NCBI RefSeq assembly: GCF_010119975.1
Contig: NZ_CP048222.1
Coordinates: forward strand, 5,680,501-5,744,500
Reading direction: 5' to 3'
DNA: 64,000 nucleotides
Source: Rhodocytophaga rosea
GTDB taxonomy: Bacteria > Bacteroidota > Bacteroidia > Cytophagales > 172606-1
Part shown: in pieces, positions 8,704-18,643 of the stretch
How the letters are laid out: every line of letters starts with the position of its first letter
Numbering within the stretch: the stretch's first letter is position 1
Program-made: the position numbers and the translations under genes
Notes under the pieces: model-generated
What the model saw: the letters and a program-made list of their open reading frames with translations, nothing else
The model's database searches: none
Told to the model about the DNA's origin: nothing

Positions 8704-9504
8704 TTACATGATTTTAGCTATTTGTGCTAACAACTGTGCACAAGGTATAAATAGCAACTGCGCCAATACTGTGCCTAACAACCGTGCTACTACCATGTAA
8801 ATGACATATTTTCTGAATGTATTCTCTGCACATTTGCCTATCACTACATCATCAGTCATGGCAGATAAATGCGGATCAACAAAGGTGAACATCAAAATAG
8901 TAGCAAACCCATTGATAAAAGCTGATAGGTTGCTGGCTGTGGTTCTATATTCGGGGATGATGTAGCCTGCATAAACGGCTGACAAGACTCCTACGGTCAC
9001 AATGGCTACTGCGAATACATTCAATATGAAAATATTCCATGGAAACCCCCTGCCTATTTCCAGTTGTGTCAGGTTCGCTTTGACAGGCATGGTTAAGCTT
9101 TCTTTAAATTGCAGAATACCGTCTTTAGAAAAGCCATATAAAAGCAGCTTAGGCACAGATTTATGCACACTGAATTGCAAAACTGCTTTGGATAACACAC
9201 GCTGAAAAGTAGGAATCAGCGCAGCTCCTACCAAGGTAGCAAGCGTACAGGAAAGAATAATATAACGAAAGGGGGTACTATTCTCTAAAATACCTAATTT
9301 GATGTCCTGTTCAACCGTTTTAGCAAGTAGTGGTGCTTGAAAACCATTAGCTGTTCTGGATACCAATACCAAAATACTGAAGAGGGCGAATGAAATAGCA
9401 ATTCTACCGGTTCTGATCCCTACTATCCTGACTGAATAGGATAAAGTCGTAACCAAATTAATTACAAAAGTAAGGACAAGAACAATAGTGATTTGCAGGG
9501 ACAT
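8704..9504 (-). CDS. amj: Amj/YdaH-family membrane protein (DUF2837, lipid II flippase candidate)
   Basis: 266 residues with six hydrophobic segments spread over the whole length. Family landmarks recognised by eye are TLSYSVRIVGIRTGRIA, VLVSRTANGFQAP, ALIPTF, the NIFILNVFAVAIVTVGVLSA segment, EYRTTASNLSAFINGFATI, FVDPHLSAMTDD and ARLLGTVLAQLLF. In Bacillus subtilis Amj can replace MurJ in flipping lipid II, under sigma-M control. Role here is inferred from family. It is a single minus-strand gene, convergent with the LON gene, and no cell wall gene is next to it; ftsI and rsmH lie 40 kb away. Confidence 0.8.
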   Translation of the reverse strand: MSLQITIVLVLTFVINLVTTLSYSVRIVGIRTGRIAISFALFSILVLVSRTANGFQAPLLAKTVEQDIKLGILENSTPFRYIILSCTLATLVGAALIPTFQRVLSKAVLQFSVHKSVPKLLLYGFSKDGILQFKESLTMPVKANLTQLEIGRGFPWNIFILNVFAVAIVTVGVLSAVYAGYIIPEYRTTASNLSAFINGFATILMFTFVDPHLSAMTDDVVIGKCAENTFRKYVIYMVVARLLGTVLAQLLFIPCAQLLAQIAKIM

Positions 9505-9588
9505 CTATTCTTTTCTTTTAGCTTGTAGGTAACAGATCATTAGCCTACGCAAACCTAAGCTTCTAACTGTGGACTTGTGCTTGAGTAG

Positions 9589-10152
9589 CTAGGTGACGTT
9601 TAGTTTTATTGTTATATGCTGTTGTTGTCTCATTCTGTTGATTACCTCAGCAACTGCTTTAGCCGTATCTTTATCTTCAAATTCTAATAAATAAACTGAA
9701 CAATGTTTTCTAGTAAAGTAGACTCTTCTGGTCCAATGATATTGGAAATTTCTATAATGAACTACTTTGATTTCTTCTAATTCATGTAGCTTCATAGGCT
9801 GACTTATCTGTAAGTACTTCGCAAGCCAGAATCTTTGAAGAAAAAAGGCCGGCTTAATAATAATCGTATTCTCTGTAGGATTGAATAGGATCGTTTTATT
9901 AATAGTAAATTTACTCCAAATCGTTTGTAAAGACATATATAATCCTATTAACCCTATTTCAAGATTATATGCCCCTCTATCATGCGCATAGATTAATAGG
10001 GATGAAAATAGAGCTAAGGCAATACCAAGAAAAATCCACCATTCGTATTTCTCTGTTTTTAAAGTCAAGCACTCCTCTTGCCAGCTTACTTCAATAGATT
10101 CTTCTGACTCTGCTATCAAATTAGATAGGCTTTTTAATTGTATATTATTCAT
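9589..10152 (-). CDS. hypothetical membrane protein
   Basis: 187 residues, not recognised. The N-terminal 40 residues are soluble, then two hydrophobic segments (WWIFLGIALALFSSLLIYAH and LEIGLIGLYMSLQTIW) and a C-terminal beta-rich soluble part with ILFNPTENTIIIKP, resembling proteins with a membrane-embedded PH-like domain; this is only an impression. The gene is AT-rich compared with recQ or purD. It shares direction with the Amj gene, 84 bases apart, so cotranscription is possible. Confidence 0.6.
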   Translation of the reverse strand: MNNIQLKSLSNLIAESEESIEVSWQEECLTLKTEKYEWWIFLGIALALFSSLLIYAHDRGAYNLEIGLIGLYMSLQTIWSKFTINKTILFNPTENTIIIKPAFFLQRFWLAKYLQISQPMKLHELEEIKVVHYRNFQYHWTRRVYFTRKHCSVYLLEFEDKDTAKAVAEVINRMRQQQHITIKLNVT

Positions 10153-10537
10153 CTTCTTTTATAGCACACGACATATGGCTAAAAGCAACTATACTTATGA
10201 GTTGCGTTTATTTTCCAATTTATGGAAATAGACGTAATACAGTTTAATCAGAAATCTTATTCTTGTGACAAAGCTATTCGCATGGTGTAAGCTATTATCT
10301 CTAATACATATAATAAGCCCTGGATATTTCTCAATAGAATAATTCCTGTTGCCTCCTGGGCAAGGTAAGTTTGCCTGTAGCAGAGCGGCTCATATCCATT
10401 ATATAAAATCTGAGTCTATAATTACATATCTATGTGCTTGCCATGGCAATTGCTACAAATTAATTCGATCCAATACTGTTTTTATTACCGAATTCAGTGA
10501 AATTTGTTATATTTAATGTTGTTTTTGCTACCCATAC
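10153..10537. other. intergenic region before the hybrid sensor kinase
   Basis: A 385-base AT-rich divergent spacer between the hypothetical membrane gene and the sensor kinase. I see no exact TAnnTTTG box, no reading frame of interest and no strong hairpin; a tRNA-like TTCGATCC at about 10466 has no matching stem. Confidence 0.5.
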
Positions 10538-13500
10538 ATGCTTTTTTCAAACAGGCTTACTCCTTTATTTTGCTGTTGGCTATATCTGCTTGCCATCACT
10601 GGCTTGAAGGCACATCCCGGCGATCCAAGTAAAGAAGTATTTTTTGAACATATTTCTGTAGATAAAGGGCTTTCCAGCACGTCTGTGTATGCGATTACAC
10701 AAACATGGGATGGTTTTTTATGGATAGGAACCCAGAATGGACTTAACAGGTACGATGGTTATGGTTTTAAGTCGTTTAACTTTATTCCCGGCAATTCTGC
10801 TTCTCTTTCCAATAGCTGGGTAAAAGCCCTGGCGGTAGATAAAGTGGGTAATCTCTGGGTAGCTACCAGTTCAGGTCTTAACCGTTATCACCGGGAAACG
10901 GAGAGTTTTACCTCATATTTTCATCATAAACCCCAGAAAAATTCTCTCGCCGACAATAATATCTGGAATTTATTTACGGATAAAGAAGGTACATTATGGG
11001 TAGGTACTAATAATGGGCTTAGTAAATATATCCCGGCAAAAGACCATTTTGTTAATTATTATATTCCTTCTCAGCCTGGTCAGCAGGTAAGTAATGCGAT
11101 TAACGCCATTACTGAAGACAATGATGGAAACTTATGGGTAGGTACCTGGGGGAGCGGAATTTTTAAGTTCAATAAAGAAACCGGCGAATTCCGGAATTTT
11201 ACAGACATTACTTCTATTCAGGCTGCCGCCGGGCTATATGTAAAAGTGCTTAAATACGACCGCAAGGGTAACCTCTGGATTGGCACGCAGGATACTGGCT
11301 TACATACCTATAATCCCACTTCCAGGCAGTATAAAATCTTTAAAAAGCAGGCTGGCGATATAAATTCTATCAGTGATAATGGTATCCTGTCTCTGCTGGA
11401 AGATAGCAGAGGCGATCTGTGGTTTGGCACCCATGATGGAGGTATTAACTATTTCCACTCCTCCAATGCAAGTTTTATCCGCTATCAGACTGATTTTTTG
11501 AAGCCACAATCTTTTCAGGGGCACTGGGTTCCTTGCTTTTTTGAAGACAATGCCGGTAATATCTGGGTTGGTCACGACAATGGGATCAGTAAATTTAATC
11601 CCGGAGGTATGAAGTTTCAGCACTTCAAAAATAACCCTTTTGATGAAAATAGTGTGCCTAACAGTAACATCAGCCTTTTATATGAAGACAATCAGGGAAT
11701 AATATGGATTGGCACCTGGGGAGCCAGCCTGAGCAAGTATGACCGGCAGAAGGATACATTTACGCACTATAAACATGATCCTGCCAATAAACGATCTATC
11801 TCCGATAGGCGCATCTGGGGTATATGCGAAGATGCCGAGAAAAACCTGTGGGTAGCTACCAGTAGTGGCATGGACAGGCTGGATAGAAAAACCGGCACAT
11901 TTACTCATTTTAATGATATTTATAAAGATAATCCTGCTGCCCAGATCGGCTTCCCGGCATTATCTTCCACAGCTATAGATAATAAAAACAGGTTCTGGAT
12001 TGGAACCTGGGGCGGAGGAATATATATACACGATCCGCAGAATAAAACTACAACTCATGTTGTGCACAATCCCGATGATAGCAACTCACCATCGAATGAC
12101 CGCATTAAACATATATTTATAGATAGCCATCAGAATATCTGGGTGTCTACTTCCGAAGGCGGCCTGGATAAAATTGTGATAAAAACGGATGGTAGTTTGA
12201 GTTTCCGCCATTTCCGCTATGAGGTTTCCCAGACACAAAGTATAGGCAGTGATAGTCCGCAGATTGTATTTGAAGACAGTAAACAAAGAATATGGGTAGG
12301 TACTGAGGGAGGCGGACTGAGTTTTTATAATCCTGGTACAGATGATTTTCAGCGGGTACACATACGGCAGATTTCTTCCATACTGAATAGTGTGTACGGT
12401 ATTCTGGAAGATGAAGCCGGAAATTTGTGGCTGAGTACCAATAATGGCATCATACATTACAACCCGGTAAGCGGGCATGGCAAAGGGTATGATATCACCG
12501 ATGGTTTACAGGGCAATACATTTCTCTCTGGCCACTGCCAGACAAAAGATGGAGCTATGCTATTTGGAGGACATAATGGCTTCAATTTGTTCTACCCGCA
12601 GCGTATTACCGAAAGCACTTTTAAACCGCCGGTTCTTATCAGCGAACTCAGGATTTTTAATGAAGTTATCGAACCTGGCAGAGCCCACAAAAACACCTAT
12701 GCCGGTGAAAGTCCGGTGCTATCCAGGCCCTTATATTTGTCGGATGAGATCAATCTTTCCTATAAAGACTATATTTTGTCGTTCAGCTTTACCTGTCTGG
12801 ATTTTACAGCCCCTCACAAAAATAAGTTCGCCTTCATGATGGAAAACTTTGAGGATGAGTGGAATTTTACAGATGGCAGCAAGCGGTTCGCTACCTATAC
12901 CAATCTTCCGCCCGGAGAATATATTTTTAAAGTAAAAGGAACCAATAGCGATGGTTTATGGAATCAGGAGCCTGCCGCCGTGAAACTAATTATTACGCCT
13001 CCTTTCTGGCAAACCTGGTGGTTCCGTACATTGTTTATCTCTATCATTCTGGTAATTGTCTATTCCCTGCACCGCTTATGGTTGCAGGTGAAATTTGAGA
13101 ACTTACTGGCCATGGAACGGGTAAAAGCACAAGAAGCGGAAGCCATACGCAAAAGAGTAGCTATGGATTTTCATGACGAAATGGGGAATCAGCTGGCTAG
13201 TATTACCGCTATTGTCAATTTGATAAATATCAGGCAGAGTAAAAAGGAATATTATATCGAAGACCTGCTTAGCCGGCTTACCCAGCATGCACAAACCTTG
13301 TTTTATGGTACCAAAGACTTTATATGGTCTATCGACCCTAAAAGTGATAAGGCTGAAGTGATTTTGTTGAACATTAAGGATTTTGGCGAAGACCTTTTTG
13401 ACAGGACTGGCATCTCTTTCCATTTCTCCAAAGACATACAAGATCCTGGCCTTACCTTTCCTTCCGGTGCCAGCCGGCATATTACCCTTATTTGTAAAGA

Positions 13501-13792
13501 AGTGTTCACCAATATTGTAAAGCATGCCCACTGCCAGACCGTGCAGGTAAGAGCCATAGCAGACGATGACCAGTTGCGGATTTCTATTAAAGATGATGGA
13601 TGTGGCTTTGATAGGACGCTGCTTAAAAAGAATGGCAACGGGCTTGAAAATATGCGGTCGAGAGCCAGAAAGATCAATGCCGATATCTCTATTGAGTCGC
13701 ATTTGAACCAGGGCACTGAAATCGTTCTCACTATCCTTATCCCCCGAAAAGGGGAGGACAAAAAGAAGTTAATTTTGGACTTTAGTAATTAA
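10538..13792 (+). CDS. periplasmic-propeller sensor histidine kinase (Reg_prop, Y_Y_Y, HisKA_3)
   Basis: 1084 residues. A signal peptide (1-25) is followed by about 14 Reg_prop blades with the repeated G.LWIGT..GL..Y pattern (about 35-700), then a Y_Y_Y domain (about 735-815), one membrane helix (826-847), and a cytoplasmic kinase of the HisKA_3 type with phospho-acceptor His879 in DFHDEMGNQ, N box KEVFTNIVKHA and G boxes DDGCGFD and GNGLENM. There is no fused receiver or AraC domain, unlike the classical hybrid type, so it fits partnership with the LuxR-type regulator 169 bases downstream. Such sensors often detect polysaccharide breakdown products. Confidence 0.93.
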   Translation: MLFSNRLTPLFCCWLYLLAITGLKAHPGDPSKEVFFEHISVDKGLSSTSVYAITQTWDGFLWIGTQNGLNRYDGYGFKSFNFIPGNSASLSNSWVKALAVDKVGNLWVATSSGLNRYHRETESFTSYFHHKPQKNSLADNNIWNLFTDKEGTLWVGTNNGLSKYIPAKDHFVNYYIPSQPGQQVSNAINAITEDNDGNLWVGTWGSGIFKFNKETGEFRNFTDITSIQAAAGLYVKVLKYDRKGNLWIGTQDTGLHTYNPTSRQYKIFKKQAGDINSISDNGILSLLEDSRGDLWFGTHDGGINYFHSSNASFIRYQTDFLKPQSFQGHWVPCFFEDNAGNIWVGHDNGISKFNPGGMKFQHFKNNPFDENSVPNSNISLLYEDNQGIIWIGTWGASLSKYDRQKDTFTHYKHDPANKRSISDRRIWGICEDAEKNLWVATSSGMDRLDRKTGTFTHFNDIYKDNPAAQIGFPALSSTAIDNKNRFWIGTWGGGIYIHDPQNKTTTHVVHNPDDSNSPSNDRIKHIFIDSHQNIWVSTSEGGLDKIVIKTDGSLSFRHFRYEVSQTQSIGSDSPQIVFEDSKQRIWVGTEGGGLSFYNPGTDDFQRVHIRQISSILNSVYGILEDEAGNLWLSTNNGIIHYNPVSGHGKGYDITDGLQGNTFLSGHCQTKDGAMLFGGHNGFNLFYPQRITESTFKPPVLISELRIFNEVIEPGRAHKNTYAGESPVLSRPLYLSDEINLSYKDYILSFSFTCLDFTAPHKNKFAFMMENFEDEWNFTDGSKRFATYTNLPPGEYIFKVKGTNSDGLWNQEPAAVKLIITPPFWQTWWFRTLFISIILVIVYSLHRLWLQVKFENLLAMERVKAQEAEAIRKRVAMDFHDEMGNQLASITAIVNLINIRQSKKEYYIEDLLSRLTQHAQTLFYGTKDFIWSIDPKSDKAEVILLNIKDFGEDLFDRTGISFHFSKDIQDPGLTFPSGASRHITLICKEVFTNIVKHAHCQTVQVRAIADDDQLRISIKDDGCGFDRTLLKKNGNGLENMRSRARKINADISIESHLNQGTEIVLTILIPRKGEDKKKLILDFSN

Positions 13793-13961
13793 CTTACAGA
13801 ACAATTTTACTTAGCCAAAAAGAGGTTCGATAAAGACATTAGCCTGAGGTATTTTTAATACGGCGCAAAACTAGTTACTTGGTTGCAGAGGGTAGGAATT
13901 TTAAGAGATAGAGAGTATAAATGGTGTTTTATATGCCTCATAATCAAATTATTAAAATGAT

Positions 13962-14594
13962 ATGAAAGAAGGATTACGGATTATAATTGTAGAAGATAAT
14001 GTGGTGGTAAAAGAAGCTTTTACCGTTTATATTTCAGATCTAAGCAAGCATACCGTTGTAAATACCTATACAAATTGTGAAGATGCCCTCAGTAACCTGC
14101 TCATCGACAGGCCCGATATTATTCTGATGGATGTAGATCTGCCTGGGATGAACGGCATACAGGGTATAAAAGAAGCCCGTAAAGTCCTGCCAACGGTAAA
14201 TGCGATAGTAATTACAGTACACGACAACAGCGAAGTTGTCTTTGATGCCCTTTGCGCCGGTGCTTCCGGATATATTACTAAAACATCCAGCCACTTCAAA
14301 ATTCTGGATGCCATTAATGAAGTAGCTTCCGGCGGTGCCCCTATGAGCGGAAATATCGCCAAAATGGTAGTGGAGTCTTTCCGGAAGACCACAGCTACTG
14401 AATCTCCCCTAACTAGCAGGGAGACAGAGGTTTTAAACCTGATAGCCAAAGGAAAAAGCTATAAAGACATCGCCGATACCCTATTTGTACACGTAGAAAC
14501 CGTGAAATCCCACATCAAGAATATTTACTTCAAACTCGAGGTAAACAACAAAGCAGCTGCCATTGAAAAAGGGCTGAAAAATAAATTGATTTAA
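13962..14594 (+). CDS. NarL/FixJ-type response regulator
   Basis: 210 residues. Receiver domain 1-120 with acidic pocket VEDN, phospho-acceptor Asp57 in ILMDVDLPGMNG, Thr85 and Lys107 (GYITKTS). A LuxR-type helix-turn-helix occupies about 145-205: LTSRETEVLNLIAKGKSYKD and HVETVKSHIKNIYFKL. It lies directly downstream of the sensor kinase in the same direction and HisKA_3 kinases usually pair with NarL-type regulators, so the two very likely form one system. Target genes cannot be named. Confidence 0.93.
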   Translation: MKEGLRIIIVEDNVVVKEAFTVYISDLSKHTVVNTYTNCEDALSNLLIDRPDIILMDVDLPGMNGIQGIKEARKVLPTVNAIVITVHDNSEVVFDALCAGASGYITKTSSHFKILDAINEVASGGAPMSGNIAKMVVESFRKTTATESPLTSRETEVLNLIAKGKSYKDIADTLFVHVETVKSHIKNIYFKLEVNNKAAAIEKGLKNKLI

Positions 14595-14673
14595 GCCATT
14601 TTTCTAAAATCTTCTTCAAAAATAAATTAAAAAATACCGTTTTTTAGGGATTTACAAGCCCCCTTCCACCTGC

Positions 14674-14681
14674 TATCTTTG
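14674..14681 (+). promoter_or_regulatory. candidate promoter with -7 element TATCTTTG
   Basis: Exact match to TAnnTTTG, 39 bases before the ATG at 14721. A TTTA at 14651-14654 sits 19 bases upstream, one base off the -33 TTTG consensus at the right distance. It would drive the four-helix membrane protein gene. Confidence 0.5.
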
Positions 14682-14720
14682 TAGTATTAAAATTTAGCTG
14701 GCCTGTAGGGGCTGTTTATC

Positions 14721-15317
14721 ATGTTCGACAAGTTATATCAATCATTCCGCAACTCTGCTAAAACCGGAAATGTATTGATCTTATTTTTTGCCTGCCTGTT
14801 GTTTATCGGTATTGTGTTGCCCTGGGCAAATGGAGAATTAAAAAGTGTTTCTAATGGAATGACCGAGGCAGATTTACCTTTCAGCTATTCTACTGAACAG
14901 ATTTATAAAATATTCAAAGCCTATGGAAGCCAGGGTCGGGAATGGAATACACTCATGCAGATTACCATTTATGCTGTATATCCGCTGATTAACTCTATCC
15001 TCATTAGCCTGCTCATTATCAAAGTATATGGAAAGCTGGCGCTGAAAGAAAATTTTATTAAGGTTCTGTTCCTGATACCGGCTGTTGCCTTGCTTGCTGA
15101 CTATATAGAGAATATGTGCCTGGTGCTGATGCTGGTAAATTATCCTTATAAACTGGAAACAGTAGCCAGACTGGCAAATGTGGGTACACAAGCCAAATGG
15201 ATTTTTTTACTAACGGGTATAGCCCTGACTATAATTGGTACCATACTATTGCTGATCCGGTATATCCATTTTAAGTTCATTGTAAGGGTATCTCCAGATA
15301 AACTAGATAATAACTAA
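14721..15317 (+). CDS. hypothetical membrane protein, four helices
   Basis: 198 residues, family not recognised. Four clear hydrophobic segments: about 18-37, 78-103, 112-140 and 162-184. The loop between helices one and two (about 40 residues, with FSYSTEQIYKIFKAYG) is the only long soluble part. A good -7 element precedes it and the next gene follows after 43 bases, so the two may be cotranscribed. Confidence 0.7.
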   Translation: MFDKLYQSFRNSAKTGNVLILFFACLLFIGIVLPWANGELKSVSNGMTEADLPFSYSTEQIYKIFKAYGSQGREWNTLMQITIYAVYPLINSILISLLIIKVYGKLALKENFIKVLFLIPAVALLADYIENMCLVLMLVNYPYKLETVARLANVGTQAKWIFLLTGIALTIIGTILLLIRYIHFKFIVRVSPDKLDNN

Positions 15318-15360
15318 ACAAACCTACTACACTACTTTAACTTGTAAACCTAATTCAGTC

Positions 15361-15852
15361 ATGATTACCACTTCACAACTCTGCATGTTACTACTCAATA
15401 TCTACTTCAATGTATTGGTATTGAGTCCTTTGTGGCAAAGCTATAAGGCGGTGCGTTATAACCAGGTAATTTCTTCTATCGGTTTTGACCTTACGCCTGA
15501 GAGCATCAGGCTGGAAGGCGAAATAGATGCTCTTATGCTTGATTATGTAGTTAAACTGAGACAAATCAACAAGATCCAGGATCAGGCACAAGCCCTGGTA
15601 GCGGTTCAGCAGGTAAAATTGCAGTTAACCAAACGTGTACAGAAAATAGCGCCTGAATTACAATTATGGAAAAAATCTTTGTCTAAGCAGGAAGCTAAAA
15701 ATTTCACAGAAAAATTTCTGGTAAAGCCATATTTCAAAGAGATCAATGACCTTACATTTGCCTTCAATTTATCTAACAGAGGGAGTAATCATACAGAACT
15801 GGTGAAAGCGTATCAAGGTTTGAATGAGTTTATGCCAGTGTTGTTTAACTAA
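15361..15852 (+). CDS. hypothetical protein with N-terminal hydrophobic helix
   Basis: 163 residues, not recognised. An N-terminal hydrophobic stretch (LCMLLLNIYFNVLVLSPLW) could be a membrane anchor or uncleaved signal. The rest is mostly helical with charged heptad-like pattern around 50-105 (KLRQINKIQDQAQALVAVQQ), suggesting a coiled coil. It follows the membrane protein gene by 43 bases. Confidence 0.6.
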   Translation: MITTSQLCMLLLNIYFNVLVLSPLWQSYKAVRYNQVISSIGFDLTPESIRLEGEIDALMLDYVVKLRQINKIQDQAQALVAVQQVKLQLTKRVQKIAPELQLWKKSLSKQEAKNFTEKFLVKPYFKEINDLTFAFNLSNRGSNHTELVKAYQGLNEFMPVLFN

Positions 15853-16223
15853 CAGCAGATCACCGAAGGTGAAAATGGTATAAACATTGGGTGTAAATGA
15901 GTAAAAAGTAGACAGAAAAAATGCCCAAAACTTTAATAACATCAGATTACCCCTACTGATCAGGTTTGTAACAATGACTTTATCGATTACAGCCTCTTAA
16001 AATAAACATATTTCAACGCCATCATCCTGTAAGGCCCATGTAAACCTATCCTCCGCTTCACACAGTTGATTTTTTCCGGAATTATACATGTCACAGCCAT
16101 ATAGATAGAACTGACCCAGAAACTTACAATACTTACCTACCCGTTTTTTACTTACTTCGCCAGATAATAGATTATGTTTATATTTAGTTGCTGTTTCTTT
16201 TCGGGGAAGCCAGTAACCAACGT
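15853..16223. other. intergenic region before the glycosyltransferase
   Basis: 371 bases without a credible gene. A small hairpin TCACC-GAA-GGTGA lies just after the upstream stop codon but lacks a T tail. No exact TAnnTTTG box was seen. Confidence 0.5.
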
Positions 16224-17402
16224 ATGATCTATCTATTGCAGCTTTTATTGGTAGTACTGCTCACCTATACAGGAGTTTGTACAGTGTATTTGCTGTTATT
16301 TGCGATTGCCGGCCATTTCAAAAAAAAAACTGCATTTCCTACCCAGCCTGCTTCCCAGCCACAAAGCCGCATTGCGGTGCTGATTCCGGCCTACCGTGAA
16401 GATGCTGTGATTGTAGAAGTGGCCAGACAAGCCTTAATTCAGTCGTACGACAAAAATTACTTTGAAGTAATTATTATTGCAGATTCTCTTCAGTCGGAAA
16501 CCTTGCGTCAGCTTCAGACTTATCCGGTACGGGTTATTACTGTCCATTTTCCGGAGTCTACTAAAGCCAAAGCCCTCAATACTGCTTTACATCAATTGCC
16601 AGATTATGATATTGCACTGGTATTAGATGCAGATAACATAATGGATTTTTGCTTCCTGGAGAAAATTCACCAGCCTTTTGTTCAGGGCAGCCAGGTAGTA
16701 CAAGGACACCGGGTGGCTAAAAATACCAATACAGCTGTTGCTGTGCTGGATGCGATCAGTGAGGAAATAAACAACCACATCTTCCGGAAAGGACACCGGA
16801 GTATTGGTTTATCGGCTGCATTAATCGGTTCCGGAATGGCTTTTGAATATCGATTGTTTAAGCGATTAATGACCAGTATTCATACCACTGGTGGGTTTGA
16901 TAAGGAACTGGAATTACTGCTCTTAAAACAAAAGTACACCATTGAATATCTGGAGGATGCGCTTGTGTATGATGAGAAAGTACAGCATACCCAGGCCTTT
17001 CGTCAGCAACGCACCCGTTGGATAGCTGCCCAGCTAAAATACCTGAAAAGATACTTTGTGCCTGGATTACAGGCACTGATAGTAAAGGGAAACATTGACT
17101 TTTTCGACAAGGTATGTCAGATGACGCTTTTGCCCCGGATTTTACTTATGGGATTTCTGGGAATGATTTGCCTGATTACCGGGATAATCAATACACCATC
17201 TTTGCTTATAGCCGGTATCTTACAACTATCAGGTTTGATGATTGCTATGTTATTAGCAACGCCTATGCATTTGCTTACTAAAATTTCGTGGAAAGAAATC
17301 TTAAGCCTTCCGGTATTATTTATTCAATTCATACTTTCCTTTACCGGGATCAGGCAGGCCAGAAGCAAATTTATTCATACGGAGCATGGGAAGATGAAGT
17401 AA
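16224..17402 (+). CDS. membrane-associated family 2 glycosyltransferase
   Basis: 392 residues from the ATG at 16224; the reading frame is open to a TTG 12 codons upstream but the ATG gives a clean membrane start (MIYLLQLLLVVLLTYTG). A GT2 fold follows: RIAVLIPAYRED, VIIIADS, the metal-binding VLDADN near 142, the acceptor region GSGMAFE, and QQRTRW, the QxxRW motif of processive enzymes. Three hydrophobic segments close the protein. Such enzymes add sugars to surface polysaccharides at the inner membrane. The hexapeptide acyltransferase gene 117 bases downstream fits the same pathway. Confidence 0.88.
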   Translation: MIYLLQLLLVVLLTYTGVCTVYLLLFAIAGHFKKKTAFPTQPASQPQSRIAVLIPAYREDAVIVEVARQALIQSYDKNYFEVIIIADSLQSETLRQLQTYPVRVITVHFPESTKAKALNTALHQLPDYDIALVLDADNIMDFCFLEKIHQPFVQGSQVVQGHRVAKNTNTAVAVLDAISEEINNHIFRKGHRSIGLSAALIGSGMAFEYRLFKRLMTSIHTTGGFDKELELLLLKQKYTIEYLEDALVYDEKVQHTQAFRQQRTRWIAAQLKYLKRYFVPGLQALIVKGNIDFFDKVCQMTLLPRILLMGFLGMICLITGIINTPSLLIAGILQLSGLMIAMLLATPMHLLTKISWKEILSLPVLFIQFILSFTGIRQARSKFIHTEHGKMK

Positions 17403-17519
17403 AAAGATAGTATAAAATTGATAATTAAATTTCTACTCAACCTGTATATACTTAAGGTAAACATTATTCAATTTAAAATGTCAGTTCAGCGAAGTTAATT
17501 TTACATTTTCTATCAATAA

Positions 17520-18080
17520 ATGGCTTTATTTCATACCCTACAAAGAGCAATTACTGGTTTCCGGCGCTTAGTTACAGCAAAGATGGTGTTTTTCTCCTGT
17601 GCAAAAGTAGGGAAAATGGTAACCATGCGGGGATTTGCCAGAGTAGAAGGGGGTGGAAGTATTATCATTGGAGATTATGTAAAAATCTGGTCACACATCG
17701 GAAAAACACAGCTATCCGTAGGAAAAGGAGCTTTGCTAAGTATTGGAGATCACACCTTTATTAATACCGGGGTAATTATTTCCGTGAGAAGCAAAGTGAG
17801 CATTGGCAAATATTGCCAGATTGCCAACCAGGTAATTATTATGGATAATGACTTTCATGGCGTAGAAAACCGGGATACACCGGAAATTCCTCAACCCATC
17901 ATCATCGAAGATAATGTCTGGCTGGCTACTAGGTGCATGATTCTGAAAGGTGTTACCATTGGAAAAGGAGCAGTGGTAGCGGCTGGTGCAGTAGTTACCA
18001 AAGATGTACCACCATATACCCTGGTGGGCGGTGTTCCTGCCAAAATTATCCGGACTATTCAGCCAGATGTAGTGGCTTAA
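17520..18080 (+). CDS. hexapeptide-repeat acyltransferase
   Basis: 186 residues of left-handed beta-helix repeats: repeated I/V-G-x-x-x hexads such as IIIGDYVKIW, VSIGKYCQIA, VTIGKGAVVAAGAVV and the closing TLVGGVPAKII, with the catalytic-loop MDNDFHGVEN around 112-121. Family members move acetyl groups from acetyl-CoA to sugars. Location after the GT2 gene suggests decoration of the same polysaccharide; the exact acceptor is unknown. Confidence 0.87.
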   Translation: MALFHTLQRAITGFRRLVTAKMVFFSCAKVGKMVTMRGFARVEGGGSIIIGDYVKIWSHIGKTQLSVGKGALLSIGDHTFINTGVIISVRSKVSIGKYCQIANQVIIMDNDFHGVENRDTPEIPQPIIIEDNVWLATRCMILKGVTIGKGAVVAAGAVVTKDVPPYTLVGGVPAKIIRTIQPDVVA

Positions 18081-18118
18081 TTGTCGTTGTCAGCAAAAAT
18101 ACTCTCTGGCCTGATTTG

Positions 18119-18643
18119 CTATACTGCATTGGCTGTCGAACGTATGGCTCCTGAATAATTTTTCTGGGTCTCCATTTTAGCGCTGACCTTGGTTAGGCCT
18201 ACAAACAGGTTGATCGCCAGTACCATGAGTATTAACATTCTTATAATACTTAAAGTCTCCCATAAATTTGCCCGGTTGGTTAATGAAGCATTTGTTGTTT
18301 CTGAAAAAGCGGTGCCGGTAATTGCCATCAGTTCAGGAACAAAGTATATCCCTGTTATAATCAGGATACTCACATAACCGGTTAAGGTAATCAGGATATT
18401 TTTTCTTCTGGAGGTTTTCCAAAAAAGAATCAGCGTAGCAATCATGAATAGGAGGGTAACCGGATGTATAGGCATCCAGAAAGCGCCGGCATTCAGTCCG
18501 TATGGGCCTTGAAACATGCTCAGGGAAGCAGGCGGAGCCGCACTCCATTGAGGAACCACGGCCAGATGTTCGTAAACGGCTGCTCCGATCACTATAGAAA
18601 AAGAAAGGCAAGCGAATGAGTACAGTATGTCTTTAAAGTTCAT
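18119..18643 (-). CDS. hypothetical membrane protein, four helices (DUF1772-like)
   Basis: 174 residues with four hydrophobic segments and a soluble loop after the first (YEHLAVVPQWSAAPPAS). The layout of helix, H/W-rich loop, then three helices resembles the DUF1772/anthrone-oxygenase-like group, but no motif proves it. Minus strand, convergent with the acyltransferase gene (38 bases between stops) and downstream of the AraC gene by 226 bases. Confidence 0.65.
   Translation of the reverse strand: MNFKDILYSFACLSFSIVIGAAVYEHLAVVPQWSAAPPASLSMFQGPYGLNAGAFWMPIHPVTLLFMIATLILFWKTSRRKNILITLTGYVSILIITGIYFVPELMAITGTAFSETTNASLTNRANLWETLSIIRMLILMVLAINLFVGLTKVSAKMETQKNYSGAIRSTANAV

Noticed and set aside
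10460-10480. tRNA T-loop-like TTCGATCC
   Set aside because: No flanking stem or anticodon arm; not a tRNA.
13103-13702. 199-codon minus-strand frame inside the sensor kinase gene
   Set aside because: It is opposite a well-supported kinase domain with all motifs; no start context or protein family features.
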